Origin: G963665495 sp963677785 | Lineage (GTDB): Bacteria; Desulfobacterota; Desulfovibrionia; Desulfovibrionales; Desulfovibrionaceae | Direction of reading: 5' to 3' | Assembly (NCBI GenBank): GCA_963677785.2 | Contig: CAXXDH010000003.1 | Location: 3,410,001-3,474,000 of the forward strand | DNA: 64,000 bases | Part shown: piece by piece, positions 45,488 to 54,669 of the stretch | Position numbering within the stretch: position 1 is the first letter of the stretch | Layout: every line of letters starts with the position of its first letter | The notes under the pieces: generated by a model | The model's database searches: none | Seen by the model: only the letters and a program-made list of their open reading frames with translations | What the model was told of the DNA's origin: nothing | Position numbers and translations under genes: made by a program

Positions 45488-47221
45488 GTGTCTGTAGGAT
45501 GGATGAGTGTTCGGGATCGCTTCAGGGAAATTTTACTCAATTCAGGGTTGCTGGATGCGCAGCAACTTGACGGCATTATGGATGAACAGCGTACCAGTGG
45601 ACTGAAACTTGGAAAATTTCTGATTCACAAGGGGATTTTGACTGAAAAACAACTGGTTGATGTTGTCAGCCAGCAACTTAAGTTGAAAAAGTTTGATCCT
45701 GACAAGTATCCTTTTGATAAGCAACTAGCTTTGCTTGTTCCTCCGAATTTTTCCAAAGTACATAATCTAGTTCCGTTGCAGCGAAAAGGGAATGTTCTTA
45801 CCGTTGCAATGACAGATCCTATGGATATTAATGCGATTGATACGCTGGAAACCAAGACAAACCTTGAAACGGATCCCATTGTTTGTACGGATGATGAATT
45901 ATGCGATCTGATGTATCAGATGTATGGCATCTCCTCTGAGCTTGATGAAGGGCTTGATTCAAAAGAGGATCTTCATATTGATCCGGACCACGACGAACAA
46001 GGGGCTTCAGATCACGTTTGGAGCAAGGATGTTACGGTTTTTTCATTAAAAGGGCTTTCGGAAGAAGCACCAGTCATTCGCCTTGTAAACAATATCCTGG
46101 CCAGAGGTGCTCGTGAGGGGGCAAGCGACATTCATATCAGCCCGGAAAAAAAGTACGTACAGATGCGTTACCGTGTCGATGGTAAATTGCGTCAGGTTCC
46201 GGCTCCTCCGAAAAGCTACTTTACCCCTGTTATTTCGCGCCTGAAGATACTATCCGGTCTTGACATCGCCGTTACACGAAAACCCCAGGACGGACGCTTT
46301 ACTTTCAAGATCGACGAACGCGAAATACATGTACGAGTTTCCACTATACCTACAATTCATGGAGAAAATATGGTGCTTCGCCTGCTGGATTTGAGTGGGC
46401 GGGGACAAACGCTGAACGAATTGGGATTGAGTGACGCTGACAAGAAAAAGGTTGAATGGGCCATCAACAAACCCTGGGGAATGTTGCTATCAACCGGCCC
46501 GACCGGAAGTGGTAAAAGCACTTCACTCTATGCGATGCTCAAAGAAATCAACAACCCTGATATTAATATCATGACCTTGGAAGATCCTGTCGAATACCGA
46601 ATCGAAAAAATTCGTCAAGTGCAACTGAACCGCAAAGCCGGGATGACTTTTGCCAGCGGACTGCGGTCCATTTTGCGGCAAGACCCGGATGTGGTCATGC
46701 TCGGTGAGATTCGGGACGCGGAAACAGCGAATATATCGGTGCAGGCCGCACTGACAGGACACCGGCTTTTTTCAACATTGCACACCAACGACGCAGCAAG
46801 CTCCATTACACGTTTAATTGAAATGGGAGTTGAACCTTTTTTAATATCTTCCACTCTGTTACTTGCCATTGCACAACGCCTTGTCCGCAAAGTATGCCCT
46901 CATTGCCGCGAACCGTATACTCCGTCACGTGCGGCAAAAGCGGCAATGGGTATTACTGACGGCTCTGATTATACGTTTTACAAAGGCAAAGGATGTGCAA
47001 AATGCCAGGAAACAGGCTTCAAAGGACGGATCGGTATTTTTGAGGTTTTGGTCATTGATGAGCAAATCCAAGAGCTTATTTTAAACCGTGCTTCTGCACC
47101 GCAGATTACGCAAAGTGCTATCAAACGCGGTAAACTGCAGACCTTGCGTCAGGACGCGGCCAATAAGGCGACCAAGGGGATCACCACACTAGAAGAAGCA
47201 GCAGCGGCCTCATTGGTATGA
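45488..47221 (+). CDS. mshE: Pilus extension ATPase MshE/PilB
   Basis: 577 residues. The start is taken at the GTG 45488, 7 bases after a GGGGGA site; a TTG at 45473 and ATG at 45503 are alternatives. The N-terminal MshEN domain (LDAQQLDGIMDEQRTSGLKL, LIHKGILTEKQLVDVV) binds c-di-GMP in related proteins. Catalytic core: GPTGSGKSTSLYA, Asp box IMTLEDPVEY, Walker B QDPDVVMLGEIRDAETA, His box TGHRLFSTLHTNDA. A tetra-Cys zinc site (CPHCREPY, GCAKCQETG) follows. It powers pilin polymerisation. Confidence 0.94.
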   Translation: MSVGWMSVRDRFREILLNSGLLDAQQLDGIMDEQRTSGLKLGKFLIHKGILTEKQLVDVVSQQLKLKKFDPDKYPFDKQLALLVPPNFSKVHNLVPLQRKGNVLTVAMTDPMDINAIDTLETKTNLETDPIVCTDDELCDLMYQMYGISSELDEGLDSKEDLHIDPDHDEQGASDHVWSKDVTVFSLKGLSEEAPVIRLVNNILARGAREGASDIHISPEKKYVQMRYRVDGKLRQVPAPPKSYFTPVISRLKILSGLDIAVTRKPQDGRFTFKIDEREIHVRVSTIPTIHGENMVLRLLDLSGRGQTLNELGLSDADKKKVEWAINKPWGMLLSTGPTGSGKSTSLYAMLKEINNPDINIMTLEDPVEYRIEKIRQVQLNRKAGMTFASGLRSILRQDPDVVMLGEIRDAETANISVQAALTGHRLFSTLHTNDAASSITRLIEMGVEPFLISSTLLLAIAQRLVRKVCPHCREPYTPSRAAKAAMGITDGSDYTFYKGKGCAKCQETGFKGRIGIFEVLVIDEQIQELILNRASAPQITQSAIKRGKLQTLRQDAANKATKGITTLEEAAAASLV

Positions 47222-47385
47222 GGTTTGTTGACGAATGGTAAATGGTTTTTGATATTGCGAGCTCAGGGAGAATATTTTACTATTAAGAATAGAGTATTAA
47301 AGGACGGTTTTTTGTCCAGGTTCTAAAATGAAGTTGTTTTGTATTTTGAGAACTACTATTGTCCTGAGATTTGGGGAAAATAACT

Positions 47386-48603
47386 ATGGCAAAATATAAG
47401 TATGAGGGGATAACTGAGGGTGGCTCTTCCATCAACGGTACGCTCGAAGCCGAGACCATTGAAGCTGCCCGAGATATGGTGTTGGCCAAAGGATATATTC
47501 CTACCAAAGTTGTACCCGAAGGCTCAAAGGAAAATAGTTTTACGCAGGCCGTTGCCCGTAAGTTCAACAAGGTCAAGATACCTGAAATCATATTGTTTAC
47601 CAAGCAATTTCGTACTCTATTCGATGCGGGAATCTCCATTGTCAGTCTTCTTGAGGTGTTGGAACAACAAAGTGAAAATGAAAGATTGAAAAAAGCCGTG
47701 GTAAATATTGGAGAGGAAATTCGGCAAGGTTCCACTCTCTTTGGAGCGTTCAATAAGCATCAGGATATTTTCAGTCCACTGTATTGCAGTATGCTTCGTG
47801 CAGGCGAGGTTGCAGGTACGCTACCGGAAGTTCTTGAGCGTCTTATTTATCTCATCGAACATGAGCATAAAGTCAAGAAACAGATACAATCCGCAATGGT
47901 ATACCCAATTATTGTTGTAGTATTATTGGTTGGCGCTTTTATCTTCTTGTTGAATTTTGTAATTCCTAAGTTCGTTGGTATTTTTAAAAGTGCTCGGCTT
48001 GAATTGCCTTTACCTACAAAAATATGCATGTTCATGTATGAAGCTCTTCAGTCCTATTGGCATGTCGGCTTGATTACTATCACAGTAATAGTCGTATCCA
48101 TTTTCTTGTATATTCGCACTGAAAAAGGGGCTTATGTTAAAGACTCCATGCTATTGCGAATCCCTTTGGTGGGGACGGTATTACAGAAAGGCGCCATGGC
48201 CCGGTTTGCCAGTATTTTTTCTCTGCTTCAGTCCAGTGGTGTTTCTATTTTGGAAACCGTCTCTATTCTCGCGGATACAATCGGCAACACGGCTATTTCG
48301 CAGGAATTCGACAACTTGAGAGACAAACTGCAAGAAGGTCGCGGTATCGCCGGCCCGTTGCGGAATTCACGGAATTTTACGCCTATGGTCATCAATATGA
48401 TCGCCATCGGAGAGGAATCCGGAAACTTGGACGATATGCTGACCCAGGTGGCAAACCATTATGATTATGAAGTCGAATATTCCGTGCAACGCATGTCCGA
48501 ATTAATCGGTCCTATTTTGATGTGTTGTCTTGCTGTGGTGGTTGGTTTTTTCGCAACGGCTATTCTTTTTCCTATGTTCGATCTTACGAAAACAGTTCAT
48601 TAA
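47386..48603 (+). CDS. mshG: Platform protein MshG/PilC (GspF family)
   Basis: 405 residues. Two GspF domains (about 70-195, FTKQFRTLFDAGISIVSLLE; about 275-395, FASIFSLLQSSGVSILETVS) and three membrane helices (YPIIVVVLLVGAFIFLLNFV, the next at about 225, and GPILMCCLAVVVGFFATAIL). Family motif IAIGEESGNLDDML is present. It anchors the extension ATPase to the inner membrane. GGGGAAAA precedes the ATG. The 164-bp gap after mshE shows nothing. Confidence 0.94.
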   Translation: MAKYKYEGITEGGSSINGTLEAETIEAARDMVLAKGYIPTKVVPEGSKENSFTQAVARKFNKVKIPEIILFTKQFRTLFDAGISIVSLLEVLEQQSENERLKKAVVNIGEEIRQGSTLFGAFNKHQDIFSPLYCSMLRAGEVAGTLPEVLERLIYLIEHEHKVKKQIQSAMVYPIIVVVLLVGAFIFLLNFVIPKFVGIFKSARLELPLPTKICMFMYEALQSYWHVGLITITVIVVSIFLYIRTEKGAYVKDSMLLRIPLVGTVLQKGAMARFASIFSLLQSSGVSILETVSILADTIGNTAISQEFDNLRDKLQEGRGIAGPLRNSRNFTPMVINMIAIGEESGNLDDMLTQVANHYDYEVEYSVQRMSELIGPILMCCLAVVVGFFATAILFPMFDLTKTVH

Positions 48604-48713
48604 ACTATACAACGTGTTATGACAGTGGTGCTTGCTTTTTTTTATAATTGTATTCTTTATGATTTTTCCTGCTATAAAGTCCCGGCAGGTTTCCACCGAT
48701 GTAATGGTGCGTA

Positions 48714-50054
48714 ATGCAGTCTTCTGACAGAAAGAAAAAACGAATCTGGAGCTATCATCTCAGTCTGTACATTATTGTACCCATTATTTTCTCAAGCTTG
48801 TCCTTTTTGTCGGTAGTAATAAGTTACCAACTTGTTCTCTACGGACTGCGTCAGGGCCTTGATGTGATGTCTTTGCTTGTCGTTTGGGGAGCGGTAATAA
48901 CGGGCGCGACGTTTTGCACGGCGTTGCTTGTTTCCTGGAGTATTTTGCGTCCCATCGAACGTTTTGTGGCCAAGGCGCAGGAAATTCCCGCAGTGCAGAC
49001 CCGGCTTCCTCAAAAATCTCTGGCTTCCAGGGACCAGTTGTCTCGTTTTTCCACGGTATTTCATGAAATCACGGATTTTTTGAGCGAGGTGGATTCCCGT
49101 GCTTTTTTTCCGAACATTATTGGAGAGAGCAAAACCATGAGGGCTGTTTTCAGCCAGATCATGAAAGTAGCCTATACGGACGCCACTGTGCTGATTACCG
49201 GTGAATCCGGTACGGGCAAGGAACTGGTGGCCAAAGCTATTCACACGCATAGCAAGCGCAAAGATAAGCCGTTTGTTGCGGTCAACTGTGCGGCTATTCC
49301 AGATGGATTGTTGGAAAGCGAGTTGTTTGGCCATGAAAAAGGAGCGTTTACAGGCGCCCTGGCACAAAAAAAGGGGAAATTCGAACTAGCGAACCAGGGA
49401 ACTCTTTTTTTAGATGAAATCGGCGACATGCCCATTGATACGCAGGCGAAAATTCTTCGTGCACTTGAAGAGAGCGTTGTAGAACGTGTAGGAGGCACCA
49501 GACCGATCAAATTCAACGTCCGCATCATTGCTGCGACCAATAAGAATTTTCAGGAAATGATTGAAAAAGAAAAATTCCGGGAGGATTTGTTCCATCGTTT
49601 AAATGTGTTCCCCATACAGTTGCCTCCACTAGCAACCCGGCGTGAAGATATTCCCCTGCTGGTACAGCATTTCCTCGACAAGTTCGGCAAAGGAGTTGAA
49701 ATGTCCCCTGAAGCGTTGCAGCTGCTGATGACCGCCAAGTTGTCGGGTAATATTCGGGAGCTGCGCAATGTCATGGAGCGTGCAGCGGTTCTGGCGGAGA
49801 ACGAAAAGAAAATACTACCCAAGCATTTGCCGGGGCTCAGCATACAGCAGATTTCCAACGCACATCCAGTTTATGACCAAGCATTGGGGCTGGACGAGCA
49901 GTTGGCAGATTATGAAAAATCCATGATACTCGCCGCCTTATCGCAGGCAGGGGGTGTCCAGGCACGGGCTGCGGAGTATCTTGGTATCAAACAGCGCAGT
50001 CTCTGGCACCGTATTAAAAAATATGGCATTGATGTGACAAGCCTGAAAAACTGA
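48714..50054 (+). CDS. Membrane-anchored sigma-54 transcription activator
   Basis: 446 residues. Two N-terminal membrane helices (about 18-45 and 52-77) with almost no periplasmic loop, then a HAMP-like linker, AAA+ core about 134-360 with Walker A GESGTGKE, the sigma-54 contact loop GAFTGA and LFLDEIGDMPID, and a Fis-type HTH near the end (QARAAEYLGIKQRSLWHRIK). No receiver domain is present. Being the last gene of the MSHA-type cluster, it may control pilus genes, including the candidate sigma-54 promoter at 37889. Membrane-tethered activators of this class are uncommon. Confidence 0.9.
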   Translation: MQSSDRKKKRIWSYHLSLYIIVPIIFSSLSFLSVVISYQLVLYGLRQGLDVMSLLVVWGAVITGATFCTALLVSWSILRPIERFVAKAQEIPAVQTRLPQKSLASRDQLSRFSTVFHEITDFLSEVDSRAFFPNIIGESKTMRAVFSQIMKVAYTDATVLITGESGTGKELVAKAIHTHSKRKDKPFVAVNCAAIPDGLLESELFGHEKGAFTGALAQKKGKFELANQGTLFLDEIGDMPIDTQAKILRALEESVVERVGGTRPIKFNVRIIAATNKNFQEMIEKEKFREDLFHRLNVFPIQLPPLATRREDIPLLVQHFLDKFGKGVEMSPEALQLLMTAKLSGNIRELRNVMERAAVLAENEKKILPKHLPGLSIQQISNAHPVYDQALGLDEQLADYEKSMILAALSQAGGVQARAAEYLGIKQRSLWHRIKKYGIDVTSLKN

Positions 50055-50100
50055 GTGCAGGTCAAAAAATCTTAAGTGTTTGTACGTAACCAAGTTATCA

Positions 50101-50436
50101 TTAATCGTAATTGCTCATGCAATAAAGTGTGCACAGATCATATGCCTGTCGAACAGTAACCCGGCAGGTATCTGTAACGAACCGCTGATACAGCTTATTT
50201 TTTGTCTCACGGCAGATCCGTTTACATGCCGCCCCGTCTTTTACGCTCATGATATTGCTTTGAAATTCCGAGCAGATTCCCATCTGCCCGCCGCACGATC
50301 CCGAGTCGTCTCCTGTGTCACCCGGTGCGGGCTTCATGATGCAGCGAAACTGGAATTGCGTCGGTGTCATCGGCTTGTTGATTGCGCATCCCACCAGCAA
50401 TAGGGTGCTAATGAATACAAAACAAACATGTCGCAT
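50101..50436 (-). CDS. Cys-rich lipoprotein of unknown function
   Basis: 111 residues from the ATG at 50436 (AAAGGAG upstream). Lipobox LLLVGC gives a lipid-modified Cys at residue 16; the mature part has eight more Cys, which could form four disulfides (GSCGGQMGICSEF, CKRICRETK, CTLYCMSNYD). Not recognised. It is convergent with the sigma-54 activator gene and downstream of nadA. Confidence 0.75.
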   Translation of the reverse strand: MRHVCFVFISTLLLVGCAINKPMTPTQFQFRCIMKPAPGDTGDDSGSCGGQMGICSEFQSNIMSVKDGAACKRICRETKNKLYQRFVTDTCRVTVRQAYDLCTLYCMSNYD

Positions 50437-50580
50437 GCTATCATCTCCTTTCTGCTTGGGGCGTGTTAAAGGCCCACGAATAGCTATCCTCCAATTCGTA
50501 GTGGAAAGCAAGAACGTTCGCGACTAACAGCTGCGCATGTGCTGTGTGGAAAAAAACAAACCGGGATAGGCTGCGGAGGG

Positions 50581-51672
50581 TTAGGATTTGCTGTAATCGA
50601 GCATACGTTCCAAAGCTTTGCGGGCTGGAGCGATAAGCTCGGAAGCAGGGGAAATGGGCTGCGGACGTTTTGCAGGATCTTGCGAGCACAACCCTTCCAG
50701 CACAGTCAGAAGTTTGTCCTCAGTTACTTTGGCCATGTTGGAACAGCCGCTTTCCTTGAGAGGGACAATTGTTTTACGGCCGGCGTAGCGTTCGGCCATA
50801 CGGTAGACGAGGTTCACTTCCGTGCCGATGGCAATCCGGCTGCCTTCGGGCATGGATTTGATATATTTGATGATAAAAGAGGTGGAGCCGTCTGCGTCGG
50901 ACGCGTGGACTACTTCCGGCGAACATTCGGGATGGACGACAATTTTGGTCTCCGGGTGCTCTGTACGGATTTTTTCAATATCCTGCAGCTGAAAACGATG
51001 GTGAACCGCACAGCAGCCCGGCCAGATAAACAGCCGGGTCGAACGCTGCGCAGCAGCCTCGAGAGCGGTTCCCTGGTTGCGGATGTCCAGAATGAAGCGT
51101 TCGTTTTGCGTCAGCCCGAGTTTTTCAGCGGTATTCCGGGCGAGGTTTTTGTCAGGCAAAAACAGGACCGCGTCGCCTTTTTCCAGGCAAGCGGTCAAAA
51201 TTTTGGGAGCGTTGGCAGAAGTGCAGACGGTACCATCAGCGGCGCCGCAAGCGGCTTTTACCGCTGCTGAAGAATTGACGTAGGCCAGCGGGATAACCTT
51301 GCGCCCGGTACCGTTGAGTGCCCGTATTGCCTGTGAAACCCGGTCAGCGGGAGCCATGGCCGACATGATGCATTTGGCTTCAGGACTGGGCGCGTAGGCT
51401 TGTTGTCCGGGCCGGCACAACAAGCCGGCGGATTCGGCCATGAAGTGGACCCCGCAGAAAATGATATGTTCAGCGGCGACTTCCGGTACCTGCCGGGCCA
51501 GCTCAAGGGAATCTCCGGTTAAATCCGCATGCTGGACAATGGAATCAGTTTGGTAGTGGTGGGCCATGATGCAGCAGGAACTGCCCAATTGTTTCTTGAG
51601 ATCCGTAATCCGTTGGCTGACAGAGCTATCCTGGGAAATCTTCTGGGAACACGAACCGGCTTCCTGATGCAT
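50581..51672 (-). CDS. nadA: Quinolinate synthase
   Basis: 363-residue [4Fe-4S] enzyme that condenses iminoaspartate with dihydroxyacetone phosphate to quinolinate in de novo NAD synthesis. Motifs: MAHHYQTDSIVQHADLTGDS, FCGVHFMAESAGLL, PLAYVNSSAAVKA, IWPGCCAVHHRF, HPECSPEVV, and a late Cys in ESGCSNMAKVTEDKL. Three conserved-position cysteines are available for the cluster. It lies 27 bp after nadC on the same strand. Confidence 0.95.
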   Translation of the reverse strand: MHQEAGSCSQKISQDSSVSQRITDLKKQLGSSCCIMAHHYQTDSIVQHADLTGDSLELARQVPEVAAEHIIFCGVHFMAESAGLLCRPGQQAYAPSPEAKCIMSAMAPADRVSQAIRALNGTGRKVIPLAYVNSSAAVKAACGAADGTVCTSANAPKILTACLEKGDAVLFLPDKNLARNTAEKLGLTQNERFILDIRNQGTALEAAAQRSTRLFIWPGCCAVHHRFQLQDIEKIRTEHPETKIVVHPECSPEVVHASDADGSTSFIIKYIKSMPEGSRIAIGTEVNLVYRMAERYAGRKTIVPLKESGCSNMAKVTEDKLLTVLEGLCSQDPAKRPQPISPASELIAPARKALERMLDYSKS

Positions 51673-51699
51673 GAGAACTGACCTTTGCTAGAGAATTGG

Positions 51700-52584
51700 T
51701 TAGAGTGGAGCGAGACGCATGCTGAGGTCCGCGCTCGGTGCGGAATGCGTGAGCCTGCCCACGGAGACGAAATCCGGCCCTATCAAGCCGATTTCGCGTA
51801 TAGTTTCCAGGCTGACTCCGCCGCTGGCTTCACTTTCAATACCATCAGGTATCTGTCCGAGGGCCTGGTGCATTTCTTCGGGCGTCATATTGTCGAGCAT
51901 GATGCGTTCCACTTTGCAAGACACGGCTTCCCGTACGTCTGCTAAATTGCGGCATTCGACTTCGATGGGCGGACAGGGATCGTAAGCGGAGCGCAGGCTC
52001 TCCACGGCCTTGGTGATGGAACCGCTGCGGTCGATATGGTTGTCCTTGAGCATAAGCATATCGCCAAGGTGCAGGCGGTGATTTTTTCCTCCGCCTACCA
52101 GAACGGCGTACTTTTCCGGATAACGCAATCCGGGAAGGGTTTTGCGCGTATCCAGCAACTGGGTGCGGGTTCCTTCCAGAGCCCGGACATACCGGCGGGT
52201 CAGGGTGGCGATGCCCGATAAATGGGTCATGAAATTCAAGATGACCCGTTCGGCCTTGAGCAGCAGCACAGCCGGTCCGGTCAAGGTGAACAGAGTTTTA
52301 CCCTGTTCCACGAAATCGCCTTCGGATACGTGGTACGTTGCGGAATAGTGCATGTCCTGCTCTGTCATGACTGCACATTGGTCAAGTACGCGCGTAACAA
52401 AAGGCAGTCCGGCCACAACAGTGGTTTCTTTAGCCACAATATAGGCTTCAAGCTGCTCATGCACCTCGAATAGTGCAGAAGAAGTGAGGTCCGGGCCGTC
52501 TTCTTCCAACGCAGCACAAATAGCTCTATCCAGAAATTCCAGGGCCGCTCCCTGGAAGAACGTTTGAAAAATAGTTTTGTCCAT
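51700..52584 (-). CDS. nadC: Nicotinate-nucleotide pyrophosphorylase (QPRTase)
   Basis: 294 residues; converts quinolinate and PRPP to nicotinate mononucleotide. Motifs: HLSGIATLTRRYVRALEGT, LDTRKTLPGLRYPEKYAVLV, GGGKNHRLHLGDMLMLKDNH, VECRNLADVREAV and VSVGRLTHSAPSADLS. Transcribed before nadA. The third pathway gene, nadB (aspartate oxidase), is not adjacent, so iminoaspartate must be made by an enzyme encoded elsewhere. The ribosome site for the ATG at 52584 is weak. Confidence 0.95.
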   Translation of the reverse strand: MDKTIFQTFFQGAALEFLDRAICAALEEDGPDLTSSALFEVHEQLEAYIVAKETTVVAGLPFVTRVLDQCAVMTEQDMHYSATYHVSEGDFVEQGKTLFTLTGPAVLLLKAERVILNFMTHLSGIATLTRRYVRALEGTRTQLLDTRKTLPGLRYPEKYAVLVGGGKNHRLHLGDMLMLKDNHIDRSGSITKAVESLRSAYDPCPPIEVECRNLADVREAVSCKVERIMLDNMTPEEMHQALGQIPDGIESEASGGVSLETIREIGLIGPDFVSVGRLTHSAPSADLSMRLAPL

Positions 52585-53120
52585 GGGCAGTAGGTAATAC
52601 GCTTTTCTGGGGACAGGCTCAATGCTTTTTTCTTTAATTTGAATTGCCGCAGAAGGTCATGTACTTTCAACTGGTTATAGGAGTAAGCAGAAAAGCGTGC
52701 AGCCGATGTTTTGTCGCATCGCCTGATGTTGCAGGGCATCATGTATGTATCTTGCTGAATTTGTGGTTTAAATAAGCTGTGACGTCGATTGTGTTTTTGA
52801 AGTGATGCCCTGAAGCATCGTCACGAAAGTAAGGGAAAAGGTGATTGCTCAAGCACCTTTTTTCACAAATCGGTCAATCATCTTCTAAGTTCTTGATAAT
52901 AACAGACATCGGACTTTTTTTGCGGCAATTAAATAATACTGGTGTAGTTGGCATTCATCTTGCCATTATCAAAACAAATCTCTTGAGAGCATCAGTATAC
53001 TCATAGCCGCTTGCAGGCGTATTGGTATTGTCATTTCAGTATGTGAATCATGCAACTAAGTAGCGTATGCCTATTTGTTTCCAATGAGGCATTCAGCAAC
53101 CATTTAAGGAGCGTAGATTG
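52585..53120. other. Intergenic region between nadC and the alcohol dehydrogenase
   Basis: About 535 bp, AT-rich, with no supported gene. It holds the nadC promoter leftward and the sigma-54 promoter at 52948-52964 rightward. Sites for the activator would be expected 80-150 bp upstream of that promoter; I see no clear paired palindrome. Confidence 0.5.
52948..52964 (+). promoter_or_regulatory. Sigma-54 promoter of the iron alcohol dehydrogenase
   Basis: TTGGCATTCATCTTGCC: GG at 52950-52951 and GC at 52962-52963, exactly 10 apart; matches TTGGCAn6-TTGC closely. About 155 bp before the ADH start. A sigma-54 activator is encoded 2.5 kb downstream (55608-57701). Confidence 0.8.
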
Positions 53121-54278
53121 ATGAAAAGTCAGGAGATATTTAGCACGACCGGGCGCATTGTTTATGGAAATGGTATTATTTTTTCTATAATAGATGAAAT
53201 TAAACGGTTGAATGGAACAAAGGTGTTAATTGTTACAGATCCTGGTCTTGTTGCTTCTGGTGTTGTAGATAAACTTGAAGATATTTTGAAAAAAGGTGGA
53301 ATGCCTTTTAGCCGTTACGATAAAGTTGAGGCCGATCCGCGCTATGAGCTGACTGAAGAGGCGTTGCAGCTCCTGCAATCCGAAGGAGCAGATTTGGTTT
53401 TGGGGATCGGCGGCGGATCCTCCCTGGACATTGCCAAAGTAGTCAGTGTGCTGGCAACCAACAACGAGTCTGTAACGCAGTTGTTCGGCATTGATTTGGT
53501 CAAAAAGCGCGGACTTCCGTTGATTCTGATTCCAACCACTGCCGGCACCGGAAGCGAAGTAACGCCCATCGTCATTCTTTCGGACCATCATGAGAAATTG
53601 AAAAAGGGCGTTGTGAGTCCTTTTCTCTATCCGTCCTGCGCCTTGCTGGATCCGGAGCTGACCATTGGCCTGCCTCCCGCGGTGACAGCTGCTTCCGGCA
53701 TGGATGCATTGATTCATGCGGTGGAGTCTTACACCTCGCGCAATGCAACGCCCATGTCGGATATGCTGGCCAAAGAAGCCATCAAGACTATTTTCGCCAA
53801 TCTGCGTATGGCCTATTCGGATGGGGAGAATCTCCAGGCTAGGGGAAATATGCTGCGCGGAAGCATGCTGGCGGGCATAGCCTTTGCCAACGCGGGCGTA
53901 ACCGCTGTTCACGCGTTTGCTTATCCCATCGGAGCCGAGTTCCACATCCCGCACGGCATTGCCAATACCATCATGCTCGTGCCCACGCTGCAGTTCAACA
54001 TGCCGGGTAATCTGAAACGCTTTGCCGAGCTTGCCGACTTCTTTGAGCAGCCTGTGGCCGGCATGAGCCAGCGTGAAGCAGCTCTGGCCGGCATTCAGGC
54101 CATTGTGGAACTCGCGGAAGATCTGCGCGTACCGCAGCATCTGACGGAATACGGTGTCAAAGAAAGCGATGTCCCTGGCCTGGCGGAAGGCGTGATGAAG
54201 GTGACCAGACTGCTGGCCAACAATCCGCGAAAGCTCACATTGCCTGACGCGGAGGAAATCTACCGCAAGGCGCTTTAG
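53121..54278 (+). CDS. Iron-containing alcohol dehydrogenase
   Basis: 385 residues from the ATG at 53121 (AAGGAGC upstream). NAD(P)-binding GGGSSLDIAKVVSVLATN and IPTTAGTGSEVTPI, and the metal ligands in SGMDALIHAVESY and HAFAYPIGAEFHIPHGIAN (Asp and three His). Such enzymes oxidise primary alcohols such as ethanol, or 4-hydroxybutyrate in the AttL/BlcB branch. It is preceded by a strong sigma-54 promoter and followed by a lactonase-like gene, which favours a hydroxyacid or similar substrate, but ethanol is equally possible. Confidence 0.93.
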   Translation: MKSQEIFSTTGRIVYGNGIIFSIIDEIKRLNGTKVLIVTDPGLVASGVVDKLEDILKKGGMPFSRYDKVEADPRYELTEEALQLLQSEGADLVLGIGGGSSLDIAKVVSVLATNNESVTQLFGIDLVKKRGLPLILIPTTAGTGSEVTPIVILSDHHEKLKKGVVSPFLYPSCALLDPELTIGLPPAVTAASGMDALIHAVESYTSRNATPMSDMLAKEAIKTIFANLRMAYSDGENLQARGNMLRGSMLAGIAFANAGVTAVHAFAYPIGAEFHIPHGIANTIMLVPTLQFNMPGNLKRFAELADFFEQPVAGMSQREAALAGIQAIVELAEDLRVPQHLTEYGVKESDVPGLAEGVMKVTRLLANNPRKLTLPDAEEIYRKAL

Positions 54279-54669
54279 AGCATAGTAACCTTGTAGCTGT
54301 TTAGAAGCGAACCTTGTTTCAAGGCGAAGATGCGCTAAGCACGCTCTACTGTTGTCAAACGTTGCGTCGGTATTGCTGGAAGCAGAAAGTTTCTAACTTT
54401 CGTTCTCCCAGTTATGGGATTCGCCCCGCCCCGGCGGGGCTTGGCAGCGGCTGCCGTCGGAGCGCGACGTTACGTATTTTGCGCTTCGAGTAATAAGCGC
54501 GGAGGCTGGATCACGTCGGCAACCACGCAGGTCAGGCGTCAGCGGGAAATGAAGCGTGTCCATTGAAGTACCTGAGCTTTTCCGCTGAAAACAGGGTGCG
54601 TTTCATTTTCCGGTGGGAACGTCCAGACAGGAAGACCTTGGCTTTCAATCAAAAAAGTGGAGGATCAGT
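54279..54669. other. Intergenic region with inverted repeats
   Basis: About 390 bp between the ADH and lactonase genes. It has a GC palindrome GCCCCGCC/GGCGGGGC at 54423-54440 and an imperfect dyad TCAGCGGGAAA (54539-54549) / TTTTCCGCTGA (54578-54588). I see no sigma-54 box here, so the lactonase may share the ADH transcript or have its own unrecognised promoter. Confidence 0.5.

Noticed and set aside
47222..47385. Sigma-54 site upstream of the platform gene (TGGTTTTTGATATTGC)
   Set aside because: GG-to-GC spacing is 11, one too many.
54423..54440. GC palindrome as a terminator of the ADH gene
   Set aside because: Almost no loop and no following T-run, and it is 145 bp past the stop.
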